DNA of 64,000 nucleotides from Curtobacterium sp. GC_Cur_3 (GTDB lineage: Bacteria > Actinomycetota > Actinomycetes > Actinomycetales > Microbacteriaceae). Under the pieces are notes generated by a model. The model was not told the origin of the DNA. It made no database searches and was given only the letters and a program-made list of their open reading frames with translations. The stretch's first letter is position 1, and every line of letters starts with the position of its first letter. Made by a program: the position numbers and the translations under genes. Where the stretch lies: positions 62,001 through 126,000 of the forward strand of contig NZ_JALNUI010000002.1 of NCBI RefSeq assembly GCF_026544205.1. Direction: 5' to 3'. This document shows positions 7,643-16,419 of the stretch, piece after piece.

Positions 7643-8422
7643 ATGCCTCACGCGTTCCGCCTCGTCGGTGTCCTCCACCTCCCGCCCCTGCCCGGCGCGG
7701 TCAACTACGCGGGCGCTTCCGTCCAGGAGATCGCGGTGCGTGCGGCCGAGGACGCGGTCGTCCTGCAGGACGCCGGCTTCACCCACGTGATGGTGCAGGA
7801 CGCCAGCGACATGCCGCAGGCGGTGACGGTCGGAGCCCCCACTGTCGCAGCGCTCGCCGTCATCGGCGCCGCCGTCACCGCGGCCGTCCACATCCCGGTC
7901 GGCGTGGTCGTCGGCCACAACGACGGACCGAGCGCGGTGGCGATCGCCCACGCGATCGGCGCCTCGTTCATCCGGGTGAAGGTGCTGACGGGCGTCTCGA
8001 TCGGGCCGACCGGGTGGATCGAGGGGTGTGCGCACGAGGTCGCCGCCATGCGCCGACTGGTCGGCAGCGACGTCGAGGTCTGGGCCGACGTGCACGAGGC
8101 CACGAGCCTGGCGCTCGCGTCGACGCCGGAGTGGGCCGCGGTCGTCTCGCGCGACTTCGGACGCGCCGACGTGCTGGTCGTCACGCGGGACAGCGGTGTC
8201 GGCGATGCGCTCGACGTGATCGCCAGGCTGCGCGAGTCGGTGCCGGACGTCCCGTTCGTGATCGGCGGCCGGGTGTCGCTCGCCACGATCGAGGACACGG
8301 TGCGTGGTGCCGACGGGGCGATCCTCGGCAGCGCGATCAAGCAGTCGACCGCGCCGGACGCCCGGGTCGACCCCGCGGTCGCGGCGCAGTTCGGTGGCGC
8401 ACTCGCCCCGGTCATGCCCTGA
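7643..8422 (+). CDS. BtpA/SgcQ family TIM-barrel protein
   Basis: 259 residues, the usual length of the BtpA family. Family hallmarks are the opening GVLHLPPLPG (residues 8-17), an AEDA segment with LQDAGF soon after, RVKVLTG in mid-protein, ADVHEA, and a C-terminal phosphate-binding-like GADGAILGSAIK. The biochemical role of the family is poorly defined; members occur in sugar-catabolic operons such as E. coli sgc and, under the name BtpA, affect photosystem I in cyanobacteria. The frame is open further upstream, but ATG 7643 fits the family start and the promoter 10 nt before it. First gene of an operon continuing with a SIS enzyme and a PfkB kinase, so a small phosphorylated substrate is likely (inference). 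Confidence 0.85.
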   Translation: MPHAFRLVGVLHLPPLPGAVNYAGASVQEIAVRAAEDAVVLQDAGFTHVMVQDASDMPQAVTVGAPTVAALAVIGAAVTAAVHIPVGVVVGHNDGPSAVAIAHAIGASFIRVKVLTGVSIGPTGWIEGCAHEVAAMRRLVGSDVEVWADVHEATSLALASTPEWAAVVSRDFGRADVLVVTRDSGVGDALDVIARLRESVPDVPFVIGGRVSLATIEDTVRGADGAILGSAIKQSTAPDARVDPAVAAQFGGALAPVMP

Positions 8423-8477
8423 CCCCCGTCATGTCCTGACCCCCCCCGTCACGTCCTGACACCCGTCACGTCCTGAC
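8407..8477 (+). repeat. Direct repeats spanning the btpA stop codon
   Basis: Four imperfect 17-20 bp copies of a CCCGTCAYGYCCTGAC unit. The first copy contains the last codons and stop of btpA, so the gene end appears to have been duplicated into the spacer before the next gene. Confidence 0.8.
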
Positions 8478-8509
8478 CCCCAGATCACCCGAACCACCGG
8501 AGCCACACG

Positions 8510-9736
8510 ATGACCAGCACCCCGCCCAGCCCCTTCATCGGTGCAGGCAGCCCCCTCGACGCCCGCCAGCAGGCCGTCGTCGAGCGGGTCTCCGCCGCCG
8601 AGCACGCCTCGATCGTCGCCCTCCCGACGGACCACCCGCTCGACCCCAAGCGTCGAGCACGTGACGAGGCCACGTACCCGGAACTCATCGCGCAGCCCGA
8701 CCGGATCCGCGAGACGCTCGCGGCGAACGACCAGGCACTGGCCGAGCTGGCATCGGTCATCGCGGGCATGGACGTCGACCGGGTGTTCGTCACGGGTGCG
8801 GGCGACTCGCTCGCGGTGGCGATCGCGGCACGGCAGCTGCTCGAGACGATGCTCGGGGTGCCGTGCGAGCCGGTGCAGAGCCTCGACCTGGCCTACTACC
8901 TCGCCCCGCTGGTGACCCCGCGCAGTGTGGTCATCGCACTGTCGAGCTCGGGGGAGACCACCCGCACGGTCGAGGCCGCGCTGATCGCCCAGCACGCCGG
9001 TGCCCTGACGGTCGCCATCACCAACACCGCGGGCTCGACGCTCGACCAGGAGAGCGAACGCACCCTGCTGCTCCGCGCGACCCGGGTCGGGTGGCCGACG
9101 CAGTCCTCCACGACCGCGCTCGCGCTGCTGCTCGACCTGGGCACCCGCGTCGGTGTCCTGCGGCACCACCCCGAGGCCGCCGCGCTGGGCACCGAACTGG
9201 CCGAGATCCCCGACCGCATGGCCGAGGTCATCGCCGCACTCGAACCGCAGCTCGCCACCATCGCCGAACGGGAGCACGACAGCGGCACGTTCCTGTTCTC
9301 GGCCGCCGGCCCGAGCTGGGGCTCCGCGATCATCGGCGCCGCGAAGGTGAAGGAGTGCACGCCCGACCGGGCCGAGGCGACCCAGGTCGAGGAGTTCCAC
9401 CACTACAACTCCCTGAAGACCGGTGAGCCGATCTGGGTCATCGCCCCCGCCGGCCCCTCCGTCCCACGCGCGGTGCACACGGCGAGCGAGGCCAAGCGCT
9501 TCGGCGGCCGCGTGGTCGTCGTGACCACCGAGGGCGTGGACGCGTTCGACGCCGTCGCGGACGAGGTCCTGACCCTGCCGGCCGTCGCCGAACCGCTGAG
9601 CCCACTGCTCACCGTCCTGCCGGCCCAGCTGACCGGCTACCTGCTCGCGATGGCCCAGTTCCGCGCAGCCGAAGCAGCCGAAGCCGCCGAAACCGCCCTG
9701 GTGACCACCGGAGCAGCCGACGGGCGGACCCCGTGA
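8510..9736 (+). CDS. SIS-domain sugar isomerase/deglycase-like enzyme
   Basis: 408 residues with two SIS (sugar isomerase) modules like the isomerase half of glucosamine-6-phosphate synthase. The first has VFVTGAGDSLA (about residues 89-99) and the Ser-rich phosphate loop ALSSSGET (about 144-151); the second has FLFSAAGPSWG and the hinge EFHHYNS. SIS proteins isomerise or split phosphorylated keto- and aminosugars. The stop overlaps the GTG of a PfkB kinase, so the pair resembles FrlB (deglycase) and FrlD (kinase), which consume Amadori products, but the protein is longer than FrlB and this is an analogy, not a proof. The start has a GGAG about 8 nt upstream. Confidence 0.8.
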   Translation: MTSTPPSPFIGAGSPLDARQQAVVERVSAAEHASIVALPTDHPLDPKRRARDEATYPELIAQPDRIRETLAANDQALAELASVIAGMDVDRVFVTGAGDSLAVAIAARQLLETMLGVPCEPVQSLDLAYYLAPLVTPRSVVIALSSSGETTRTVEAALIAQHAGALTVAITNTAGSTLDQESERTLLLRATRVGWPTQSSTTALALLLDLGTRVGVLRHHPEAAALGTELAEIPDRMAEVIAALEPQLATIAEREHDSGTFLFSAAGPSWGSAIIGAAKVKECTPDRAEATQVEEFHHYNSLKTGEPIWVIAPAGPSVPRAVHTASEAKRFGGRVVVVTTEGVDAFDAVADEVLTLPAVAEPLSPLLTVLPAQLTGYLLAMAQFRAAEAAEAAETALVTTGAADGRTP

Positions 9737-10635
9737 CCGACGGCTCGCTGCTCTGCATCGGCAACCTGACGATCGACGACCTGGTCGTCGACGGCACCAC
9801 GACGACCGCCCTCGGCGGCGACGCGCTCTTCGCTGCCCTGGCAGCGCGCCGCGTGCTGACGGACGTCCGGATGCTGGCACCGGTGGGGACGGACCTGCCG
9901 GCACCGCTCCTCCAGGCCGTCGCCGGGACCGGCATCCGGATCGAGGCGACCCGGCCCCGTGACGGTGCCACGATCCGGAACCGCATCACCTACGCGGCGG
10001 ACGGGTCGCGCGTCTGGGACCTGCTGTCCGGCGAGGACGCCTTCGACACGATGTCGGTGTACCCGGAGGACGTCGCGGCGCAGGCGCTCGACGTCGACGG
10101 CGTGCTCGTGTCCGCGATGAGCCTGCGGTCGCAGCTCGCCATGGGCCCGTGGCTGCGCGAGCAGACCGCACACGACCACACCGTGGTCTACCTCGACCTG
10201 CAGGAGGACTACGTGCTCGGCAACGAGCGCGCGCTGCTCGCCCTGCTGCCGACGTGCGACGTGTTCCTGCCGAGCGAGGTCGAGGCCGTCGCGCTCGCCG
10301 GCACCGCCGACCTGACGCTCGCCGCCGCGCGCTTCCGCGACGCGGGCGCCGACGTGGTCGTCATCAAGACCGCCGAGCGCGGATGCGTCGTCGCGACGTC
10401 GCGCGGGACCGTCGTGGTGCCGACCGTCGCCGTGGCACCGGTCGACTCGACCGGTGCTGGCGACGCGTTCTGCGGCGCCTTCGCGGCCGCGCACGTCGCG
10501 GGAGCCGACCCGGAGGACGCCGCCCGACACGGTGCGGAGGCGGCTCGCGTCGCGATCAGCGGCCACGGCGTCGCCCCACTGCTGGCCGAACACGGCATCA
10601 CGACGTCGTTCGTCGCGTCGGGGGGACAGCGATGA
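9733..10635 (+). CDS. PfkB-family carbohydrate kinase
   Basis: Phosphorylates a sugar or sugar-linked substrate with ATP. 300 residues, typical of the ribokinase/PfkB fold: N-terminal CIGNLTIDDL, a GGDALFAA substrate loop near residue 34, VIKTAERG, and the catalytic signature DSTGAGDAFCGAF (about residues 238-250) with the general-base Asp in GAGD. GTG start overlapping the SIS stop (GTGA); its own stop overlaps the racemase ATG. The NLTIDDL start resembles kinases of the FrlD/adenosine-kinase-like branch, but the substrate cannot be told from sequence alone. Confidence 0.88.
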   Translation: MTDGSLLCIGNLTIDDLVVDGTTTTALGGDALFAALAARRVLTDVRMLAPVGTDLPAPLLQAVAGTGIRIEATRPRDGATIRNRITYAADGSRVWDLLSGEDAFDTMSVYPEDVAAQALDVDGVLVSAMSLRSQLAMGPWLREQTAHDHTVVYLDLQEDYVLGNERALLALLPTCDVFLPSEVEAVALAGTADLTLAAARFRDAGADVVVIKTAERGCVVATSRGTVVVPTVAVAPVDSTGAGDAFCGAFAAAHVAGADPEDAARHGAEAARVAISGHGVAPLLAEHGITTSFVASGGQR

Positions 10636-11354
10636 CCCACGTGCGGATCCTCAACCCGAACACCAGCGAGCCGATGACCGCCGCCGTGCTGGCAGCAGCC
10701 CGCGCGGTCGCCCGTCCCGGCACCACGGTGAGCGCGAGCCACTCGACCGGAGCACCCGCGACCGTCGAGACGCACGTCGACGAGGTCTTCGGCGCCGCGG
10801 GGATCCTGGCCCAGGTGGAGCAGGGCGAGCGCGACGGCGTCGACGGCTACGTGGTCGCCTGCTTCGGTGACACTGGCCTGCCGGCGGCGCGTGAACGTGC
10901 GGCTGGCCCCGTGGTCGGCATGACCGAGGCCGCGCTGCAGACCGCGTCGCTGCTGGCCCACCGGTTCACGGTCATCACGATGCCGCCGCGCACCCGCGCG
11001 ATGACGGACCGGGTGGTCGCCTCGCTCGGACTCGCGCACCGCTGCACGGTGCGCGCCGTCGACGTGTCGGTCGCGGAGATCGAGGCGGGCGCCGGCCCGG
11101 CGTTCGACGCCTTCGTCCTGGAGGCTCGTGCCGCGCTGGCAGCGGATGCTGCGGAAGCCGTGGTGCTGGGCTGCGCGGGCCTCACCGAACTCGTGGAGTC
11201 GCTGACCGCCGCGCTCGGCGTGCCGGTCGTCGACGGGGTCGCCTCGGCCACGACGGCGGTCGAGGGGCTGCTCGCGCAGGGCCTGTCGACGTCGCGCGCC
11301 TCCACCTGGGCCGCTCCCGAGGGCTCCCCGACGACGAGCGAGGTCTGGCGATGA
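10632..11354 (+). CDS. Hydantoin/allantoin racemase (Asp/Glu racemase superfamily)
   Basis: Predicted to racemise a 5-substituted hydantoin such as allantoin without cofactor. 240 residues, with the family start RILNPNTSE, and the two catalytic cysteines in VACFGDTGL (about residue 77) and VLGCAGLTEL (about residue 181). The ATG overlaps the kinase stop. The open frame extends 5' but that part is a shadow of the kinase. With a PuuE-like protein and an amidohydrolase just downstream, a ring-opening pathway for a hydantoin-type compound is likely; allantoin itself is one candidate, since an allantoinase is encoded at 36521. Confidence 0.82.
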   Translation: MTHVRILNPNTSEPMTAAVLAAARAVARPGTTVSASHSTGAPATVETHVDEVFGAAGILAQVEQGERDGVDGYVVACFGDTGLPAARERAAGPVVGMTEAALQTASLLAHRFTVITMPPRTRAMTDRVVASLGLAHRCTVRAVDVSVAEIEAGAGPAFDAFVLEARAALAADAAEAVVLGCAGLTELVESLTAALGVPVVDGVASATTAVEGLLAQGLSTSRASTWAAPEGSPTTSEVWR

Positions 11355-12871
11355 GCGTGCTGCTGACCGACGTGCTCGTGTGGGCCCCGGACGAACGTTC
11401 CGGGATGACCGGGCCCACCGACGTGCTCGTGGACGGCGACGTCATCGCGGCGATCGGCCCCAGCGCCCGTGCCGCAGCCCCGGTGGACGTCCGCGTCGTC
11501 GACGGTGCCGGGCACCACGTCGTCGTGCCCGGCCTGGTGAACGCGCACTTCCACTCGCCGGCGAACCACCTGAAGGGTGCGTTCCGCAGCCGGCCGCTCG
11601 AGACCTTCATGCTCTACGAATCGCCCGCCGACCCGGCACTGGCACCGACGCCGCGCGAGGCCTACCTCCGCACGATGCTCGGTGCGCTCGAGATGCTGCG
11701 GACCGGCACGACGAGCGTGCAGGACGACGCGTTCCTGATGCCGACGCCCGACCCGGCGATCATCGACGCGGTGATGCAGGCCTACGCCGACAGCGGCATC
11801 CGCGCGACCGTCGCCCTCGACCAGCCCGAGCTGCCCGACGCGGACAAGCTGCCGTTCCTCGACGGCGCTGACGACGCGTTCGCCGCTGCGCTCCGGGCGC
11901 CGGCACCCGCCGCCGCACCGGAGCTCCTCGCCGCGTACGACCACCTGGTCCGGACCTGGCACGGCGCCGCCGACGGCCGACTGTCCGCCGCGGTCTCCGT
12001 CTCCGCCCCGCAGCGCGTGAGCCCGGAGTACTGGGGAGCGCTCGACGACCTGAGTCGCGCGCACGACCTGCCGGTGTTCGCGCACATGCTCGAGACCCGC
12101 ACGCAGCGGGCGCTGTCCGTCCCCGGCACCGGGCAGGACCGGTTCGCGGGCCGCAGCCTGGTCCGGTACACGGCGGACCTCGGTCTGCTCAACGACCGCG
12201 TCAACGTCATCCACGCCGTGTGGGTCGACGACGACGACCTCGACCTGATCGCCGACGCGGGTGCCGTCGTCGCGCACAACCCGGTGAGCAACCTCCGGCT
12301 GGGCAGCGGGGTGATGCCGTTCCGGGCGATGCGCGACCGCGGGATCACGATCGCGCTGGGCGTGGACGAGGCGATCTGCGACGACTCCGTGAACACGTGG
12401 GGCGTCGTCAAGCAGGCCGGTCTGGTGCACAACGTCTCCGGACGTGACGCGGAGGACTGGCCGGCTCCGGCCGAGGTCCTCGACGCGCTCTGGGAGGGCG
12501 GTGCCGCGGCGATGCGGCGGACCGGTCAGATCGGTCGCGTCGTCGTCGGCGCGCAGGCGGACCTGGTGCTCCTCGACCTGCACGCCCCGGCGTTCACGCC
12601 CTTCAACGACCTGCGCGGCCAGCTCGTGTACTGCGAGAACGGCGGCAGCGTCCGGATGACACTCGTTGCCGGGCGCGTGGTCGCCGAGGGCGGCCAGGTC
12701 GTCTCGGTCGACGAGACCGCACTCCTCGCCGAGGCCCGCGAGCTGCACGCCGCGCGCCGACCGGCACTCGAACGCACGTGGGCCTCGGTCGACGCGCTGC
12801 TGCCGGCGTACGACGCCGTCGTGCGCCGCGCCGCCCGGACCGATGTCGGCATGAACAGGTGGACCGCATGA
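11351..12871 (+). CDS. Amidohydrolase-superfamily deaminase/chlorohydrolase-like enzyme
   Basis: 506 residues, a TIM-barrel metal hydrolase of the TrzA/AtzA/SsnA-like group. The metal-binding HxH is in VNAHFHSP (His66, His68), followed by HLKG; later landmarks are NVIHAVWVDDDDL, VAHNPVSNLRLGSG and GVDEAICDDSVN, the last providing the metal-binding Asp. Members deaminate or hydrolyse purine, pyrimidine and triazine rings. ATG overlaps the racemase stop and the enzyme's stop overlaps the PuuE-like start, so it is an integral operon member. Substrate unknown. Confidence 0.82.
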   Translation: MSVLLTDVLVWAPDERSGMTGPTDVLVDGDVIAAIGPSARAAAPVDVRVVDGAGHHVVVPGLVNAHFHSPANHLKGAFRSRPLETFMLYESPADPALAPTPREAYLRTMLGALEMLRTGTTSVQDDAFLMPTPDPAIIDAVMQAYADSGIRATVALDQPELPDADKLPFLDGADDAFAAALRAPAPAAAPELLAAYDHLVRTWHGAADGRLSAAVSVSAPQRVSPEYWGALDDLSRAHDLPVFAHMLETRTQRALSVPGTGQDRFAGRSLVRYTADLGLLNDRVNVIHAVWVDDDDLDLIADAGAVVAHNPVSNLRLGSGVMPFRAMRDRGITIALGVDEAICDDSVNTWGVVKQAGLVHNVSGRDAEDWPAPAEVLDALWEGGAAAMRRTGQIGRVVVGAQADLVLLDLHAPAFTPFNDLRGQLVYCENGGSVRMTLVAGRVVAEGGQVVSVDETALLAEARELHAARRPALERTWASVDALLPAYDAVVRRAARTDVGMNRWTA

Positions 12872-13800
12872 CGCACGACAGCACGCTCCCGGAGACGGTG
12901 GCCTCCGCCGCACAGGACACCGTCCCACCGGGGCACGGGCTCTGGCCCTACCGCCCGATCACCGCGCCCGCGGGACCGGCCTGGCCGGACGGCCGCCGCC
13001 TGGCGGTCTACGTCGCCGTCGGGCTCGAGGAGTACCGGTTCGGCGTCGGCCGCACCGAGGACGTGGTGCCGGACGTGCCGGTGCCGGACCTCGTGAACAC
13101 CTCGTGGCGCGACTACGGCAACCGCGTCGGCGCGTTCCGGCTGCTCGAGCGGCTCGACCGTGCCGGGATCCCACCGACCGTCCTGCTGAACACCGCGGTC
13201 TACGACTCCGCGCCGGAGCTCGTCGCCACCGCGCGGCGCCTCGGTGCCGAGTTCGTCGGGCACGGCATCTCGAACTCCGACTCGCTGGCCGGGCTGTCCA
13301 CGCATGACGAAGCCGCGTACCTGGCCGCCGTCGCCGCCCGGATCACCGCGGAGGAGGGCACCCCGCCCGGCGGCTGGTCCAGCCCCTGGCTGACGCAGAC
13401 GCCGTCCACGCTCGACAACCTGGTGGACGCCGGGTACCGGTACCTCCTCGACCTGCGCATCGACGACCGGCCGGTCACCCTCACGACACCGTCCGGAGCG
13501 ATCACCGCGCTGCCGTACGCCCTCGAGGTGAACGACAGCACGACGATCATCGGACGCGGGGCATCCGCGCGGGAGTTCGCGGACATGATCGTCGACGAGT
13601 TCGACGAGCTGCTCGAACGCTCCGAGGAGCAGCCGCTCGTGATGAGCGTCGTCGTGCACTCGTTCATCTCCGGCGCACCGTTCCGCCTGCGGGCGCTCGA
13701 CCGGGCGCTGCGCCACATGACCGAGCAGCGCGACCGGGTCTGGTTCACGCAGCCGCGCGCGATCGCCGCACACCTCTCCACCCGGGGCGGCGCGGCATGA
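12868..13800 (+). CDS. PuuE-like polysaccharide-deacetylase-fold hydrolase
   Basis: 310 residues, a NodB/polysaccharide-deacetylase-fold protein resembling the PuuE type of allantoinase, which opens the allantoin ring without the usual binuclear amidohydrolase site. Supporting segments are WPDGRRLAVYVAVGLEEY, DYGNRVGAFRLLERLD, EFVGHGISNSD and VVHSFISGAPFRLRAL near the end. PuuE uses a histidine-rich, metal-independent site; here GHGISN and VVHSF are in the corresponding places. The ATG at 12868 overlaps the preceding stop; a longer frame upstream is a shadow. Together with the racemase it suggests hydantoin or ureide ring opening. Confidence 0.78.
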   Translation: MTHDSTLPETVASAAQDTVPPGHGLWPYRPITAPAGPAWPDGRRLAVYVAVGLEEYRFGVGRTEDVVPDVPVPDLVNTSWRDYGNRVGAFRLLERLDRAGIPPTVLLNTAVYDSAPELVATARRLGAEFVGHGISNSDSLAGLSTHDEAAYLAAVAARITAEEGTPPGGWSSPWLTQTPSTLDNLVDAGYRYLLDLRIDDRPVTLTTPSGAITALPYALEVNDSTTIIGRGASAREFADMIVDEFDELLERSEEQPLVMSVVVHSFISGAPFRLRALDRALRHMTEQRDRVWFTQPRAIAAHLSTRGGAA

Positions 13801-15560
13801 CCGCCGTGGCGAGCGTGCGGGACCTGCGGCTCTCGCTCGAGCGCGACGGGGCCCGGTCCGAGGTGCTGCGCGGGATCGACCTGGACATCGAGGCCGGCGA
13901 GATCGTCGGGCTCGTCGGGGAGTCCGGCTCGGGCAAGAGCATGCTCGCCATGAGCCTGCTCGGACTCCTGCCCGAGGCCGCCCACCCCGAGGTCACCGGC
14001 ACCGTCGAGGTCGCAGGCACCGACATGGCCCACGGACCCGAGGCCGCACGGCGCGAGACCCGGCGAACCGCCCTGGGCGCGGTGTTCCAGGACCCGATGA
14101 CCTCGCTCAACCCGACCATGCGCGTGGGTCGGCAGATCACCGAGACCGGGCAGGACCGGGCGGGTGCGATCGCCCTGCTCGACGCGATGGGCGTGCCCGA
14201 CCCCGCGATGCGCTTCAGCGTCTACCCGCACGAACTCTCCGGTGGCCTGCGGCAGCGCGTGATGGCGGCGATCGCCGTCGCCGGACGTCCGGCCCTGGTC
14301 GTGGCCGACGAGCCGACCACCGCGCTCGACGTCACCGTGCAGGCGCAACTGCTCGACCTGCTCCGCGAACTCCGCGACGTGCACGGCTGCAGCGTGCTGC
14401 TCATCACCCACGACCTGGGTGTCGCGTCGCAGATCGCCGACCGCATCGCCGTGATGTACGCCGGGCGGCTGGCCGAGGTCGGTCCGGCGCACGCCGTGCT
14501 CACCGCGCCGGCGCACCCGTACACGGTGGGCCTGATGCGGTCGCGCCTGTCGCTGTCGCTGGACCGCCACGCGCAGCTGCCGACCCTGCCCGCGGACACA
14601 CTCGACGCCGCCGAACGGGTCGTCGGCTGCCCCTACCGCGCCCGGTGCCCGCTCGCGTTCGACCGCTGTGCGACCGAGATGCCGACCCTGGCGGACTCGC
14701 AGCCCGCGCCCGACCACGGAGCCGCGTGCCTGGTGTCCGCCGAGACCGTCCGCGCTCACGCCACCGCGACGATCGAGCCCGTCGACCGCGTCGCCGACGT
14801 CCTGCCCGAGCACCGCGACGCCGCACCCGCGGTCGTCGTCTCCGGGCTGGTCTGCTCGTACACCTCGGGACACGGCCGTCGTCGGCGGACCGTGCACGCC
14901 GTCCAGGGGGTCGACCTGACCGTCGGTGCCGGCGAGGCGCTGGCCATCGTCGGCGAGAGCGGCTCGGGCAAGTCCACGCTGCTCCGCGCCGTCGCCGGGC
15001 TCGTCCCCGCGGCGTCGGGCTCGATCACGCTGGCGGACGGCGGTGCCCAGATGGTGTTCCAGGACGCTGGGTCCTCGCTCACCCCGTGGATGAGCGTCGG
15101 CGAGACCCTCGGCGAGCGACTCGCGGCCCAGCGGCTCGGCCGCGGTGAGACCGAGCGCCGGGTGGCCGCCGCCCTCGACGGCATCGGCCTGCCGACGTCG
15201 GTCGCCCGACTCCGACCCGCCGATCTGTCCGGCGGTCAGCGACAGCGGGTCGCGCTGGCCCGGGCGACCATCGTCCGTCCGGCGGTCCTGCTCTGCGACG
15301 AACCGACGAGTGCGCTCGACGCGTCCCTCGCCGCGATGACCCTGAACCTGATCCGAGACATGCGGCGGGAGCTCGACATGACCGTGTTGTTCGTCACGCA
15401 CGACCTGGCGGTGGCCCGGCTGATGGGTGACCGGATCGCCGTGGTCCACGACGGTCGGATCGTCGAGATCGGTGATGCCGACGCCGTCGTCCGCGACCCG
15501 CAGGAGCCCTACACGCGCACGCTGGTGGCCTCCGTGCCCGAGATCGCGGTGGCCCGGTGA
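13797..15560 (+). CDS. Dpp/Opp-type ABC importer ATPase, two nucleotide-binding domains fused
   Basis: 587 residues, about twice the length of a DppD or DppF protein. Domain 1 has Walker A GESGSGKSM (about residues 41-49), signature LSGGLRQRV and Walker B VVADEPTTALD; it ends with the Cys-containing oligopeptide-transporter tail (GCPYRARCPLAFDRC). Domain 2 has GESGSGKST (about 386), LSGGQRQRV and LLCDEPTSALD. Energises import through the two permeases encoded next. ATG overlaps the preceding stop. The fused layout is known from YejF- and GsiA-like proteins. Confidence 0.93.
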   Translation: MTAVASVRDLRLSLERDGARSEVLRGIDLDIEAGEIVGLVGESGSGKSMLAMSLLGLLPEAAHPEVTGTVEVAGTDMAHGPEAARRETRRTALGAVFQDPMTSLNPTMRVGRQITETGQDRAGAIALLDAMGVPDPAMRFSVYPHELSGGLRQRVMAAIAVAGRPALVVADEPTTALDVTVQAQLLDLLRELRDVHGCSVLLITHDLGVASQIADRIAVMYAGRLAEVGPAHAVLTAPAHPYTVGLMRSRLSLSLDRHAQLPTLPADTLDAAERVVGCPYRARCPLAFDRCATEMPTLADSQPAPDHGAACLVSAETVRAHATATIEPVDRVADVLPEHRDAAPAVVVSGLVCSYTSGHGRRRRTVHAVQGVDLTVGAGEALAIVGESGSGKSTLLRAVAGLVPAASGSITLADGGAQMVFQDAGSSLTPWMSVGETLGERLAAQRLGRGETERRVAAALDGIGLPTSVARLRPADLSGGQRQRVALARATIVRPAVLLCDEPTSALDASLAAMTLNLIRDMRRELDMTVLFVTHDLAVARLMGDRIAVVHDGRIVEIGDADAVVRDPQEPYTRTLVASVPEIAVAR

Positions 15561-16414
15561 GCGCCGTCGCCGTCACACGACGGTTCTCCCCGGCCGCGCT
15601 GACCGGTGGCGTGCACGCTGGACGCCGGACCGCGTGGGTGCTCGTCGGCCTGCTCGGCGTCCTCACCCTCGTCGCCCTGCTGGCACATGTGCTGGCCCCG
15701 GCCGACCCGATCCAGCCGGTCGGCGGGGTCCAGCTGCCGATCGGCACCCCCGGGCACCTGCTCGGGACCGACTCGATCGGCCGTGACGTCCTGTCCCGCA
15801 CGCTGTACGGCCTGCGGACGTCGTGGTTCTCGGCGCTCGCCGTGGTCGCGGTCGGGCTGCTGGTCGGCGGTGTCGTCGGTGTCACGGCCGGTGTCGCCGG
15901 GGGCTGGGTCGACACCGTGCTGATGCGCGTGACCGACCTGTTCCTCGCCCTGCCGTCGACCCTGGTCGCGATCGCCATCGTCGCCGCACTCGGGCAGGGA
16001 CTGACGAACACCCTCGTCGGCATCTCGATCGTCTGGTGGCCGTACTACGCGCGGATCATCCGCTCCGAGATCCGCTCGATCGTCGCGCGCCCGCACGTCG
16101 AAGCCGCCCGGGTCGCCGGTGTCAGCCGCGCGCGACTCGTCCTGCGGCACGTCGTCCCCGGGGCCGTCCCCACCGCGATCGTCACCGCGAGCCTGGACAT
16201 CGGGAACGTCGTCCTGCTGCTCGCCGGACTGTCGTTCCTGGGACTCGGGCAGCCGTCGCCGGCGCCGGAGCTCGGTGCGGACACGGCCGCGAACACGCAG
16301 CTGCTCCTCAGCGCCTGGTGGGTGCCCGTCGTCCCCGGTGTCGCCGTCCTCGTCCTCAGCCTCGTCGCGAACCTCGCCGGCGACGGCATCCGAACCCTCG
16401 TCACCAGGAGGTGA
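15557..16414 (+). CDS. Dpp/Opp-type ABC importer permease (DppC-like)
   Basis: Inner-membrane permease of 285 residues with about six membrane segments, the first near residues 27-50. It has the DppC-type periplasmic GTDSIGRDVLSR motif after the first helix and the cytoplasmic EAA-like loop HVEAARVAGVSRARL that contacts the ATPase. GTG start overlapping the ATPase stop (GTGA). Pairs with the DppB-like permease encoded next to form the channel. Confidence 0.92.
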   Translation: MSAVAVTRRFSPAALTGGVHAGRRTAWVLVGLLGVLTLVALLAHVLAPADPIQPVGGVQLPIGTPGHLLGTDSIGRDVLSRTLYGLRTSWFSALAVVAVGLLVGGVVGVTAGVAGGWVDTVLMRVTDLFLALPSTLVAIAIVAALGQGLTNTLVGISIVWWPYYARIIRSEIRSIVARPHVEAARVAGVSRARLVLRHVVPGAVPTAIVTASLDIGNVVLLLAGLSFLGLGQPSPAPELGADTAANTQLLLSAWWVPVVPGVAVLVLSLVANLAGDGIRTLVTRR

Positions 16415-16419
16415 CCGGC

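Noticed and set aside
8407..8477. Short repeats considered as a CRISPR array
   Set aside because: The units are nearly contiguous with no unique spacers of constant length, and no cas genes are present.
13200..15449. Long minus-strand frame (749 codons)
   Set aside because: Antisense to the PuuE-like and double-ATPase genes, which have clear domain motifs; no motif appears on the minus strand.
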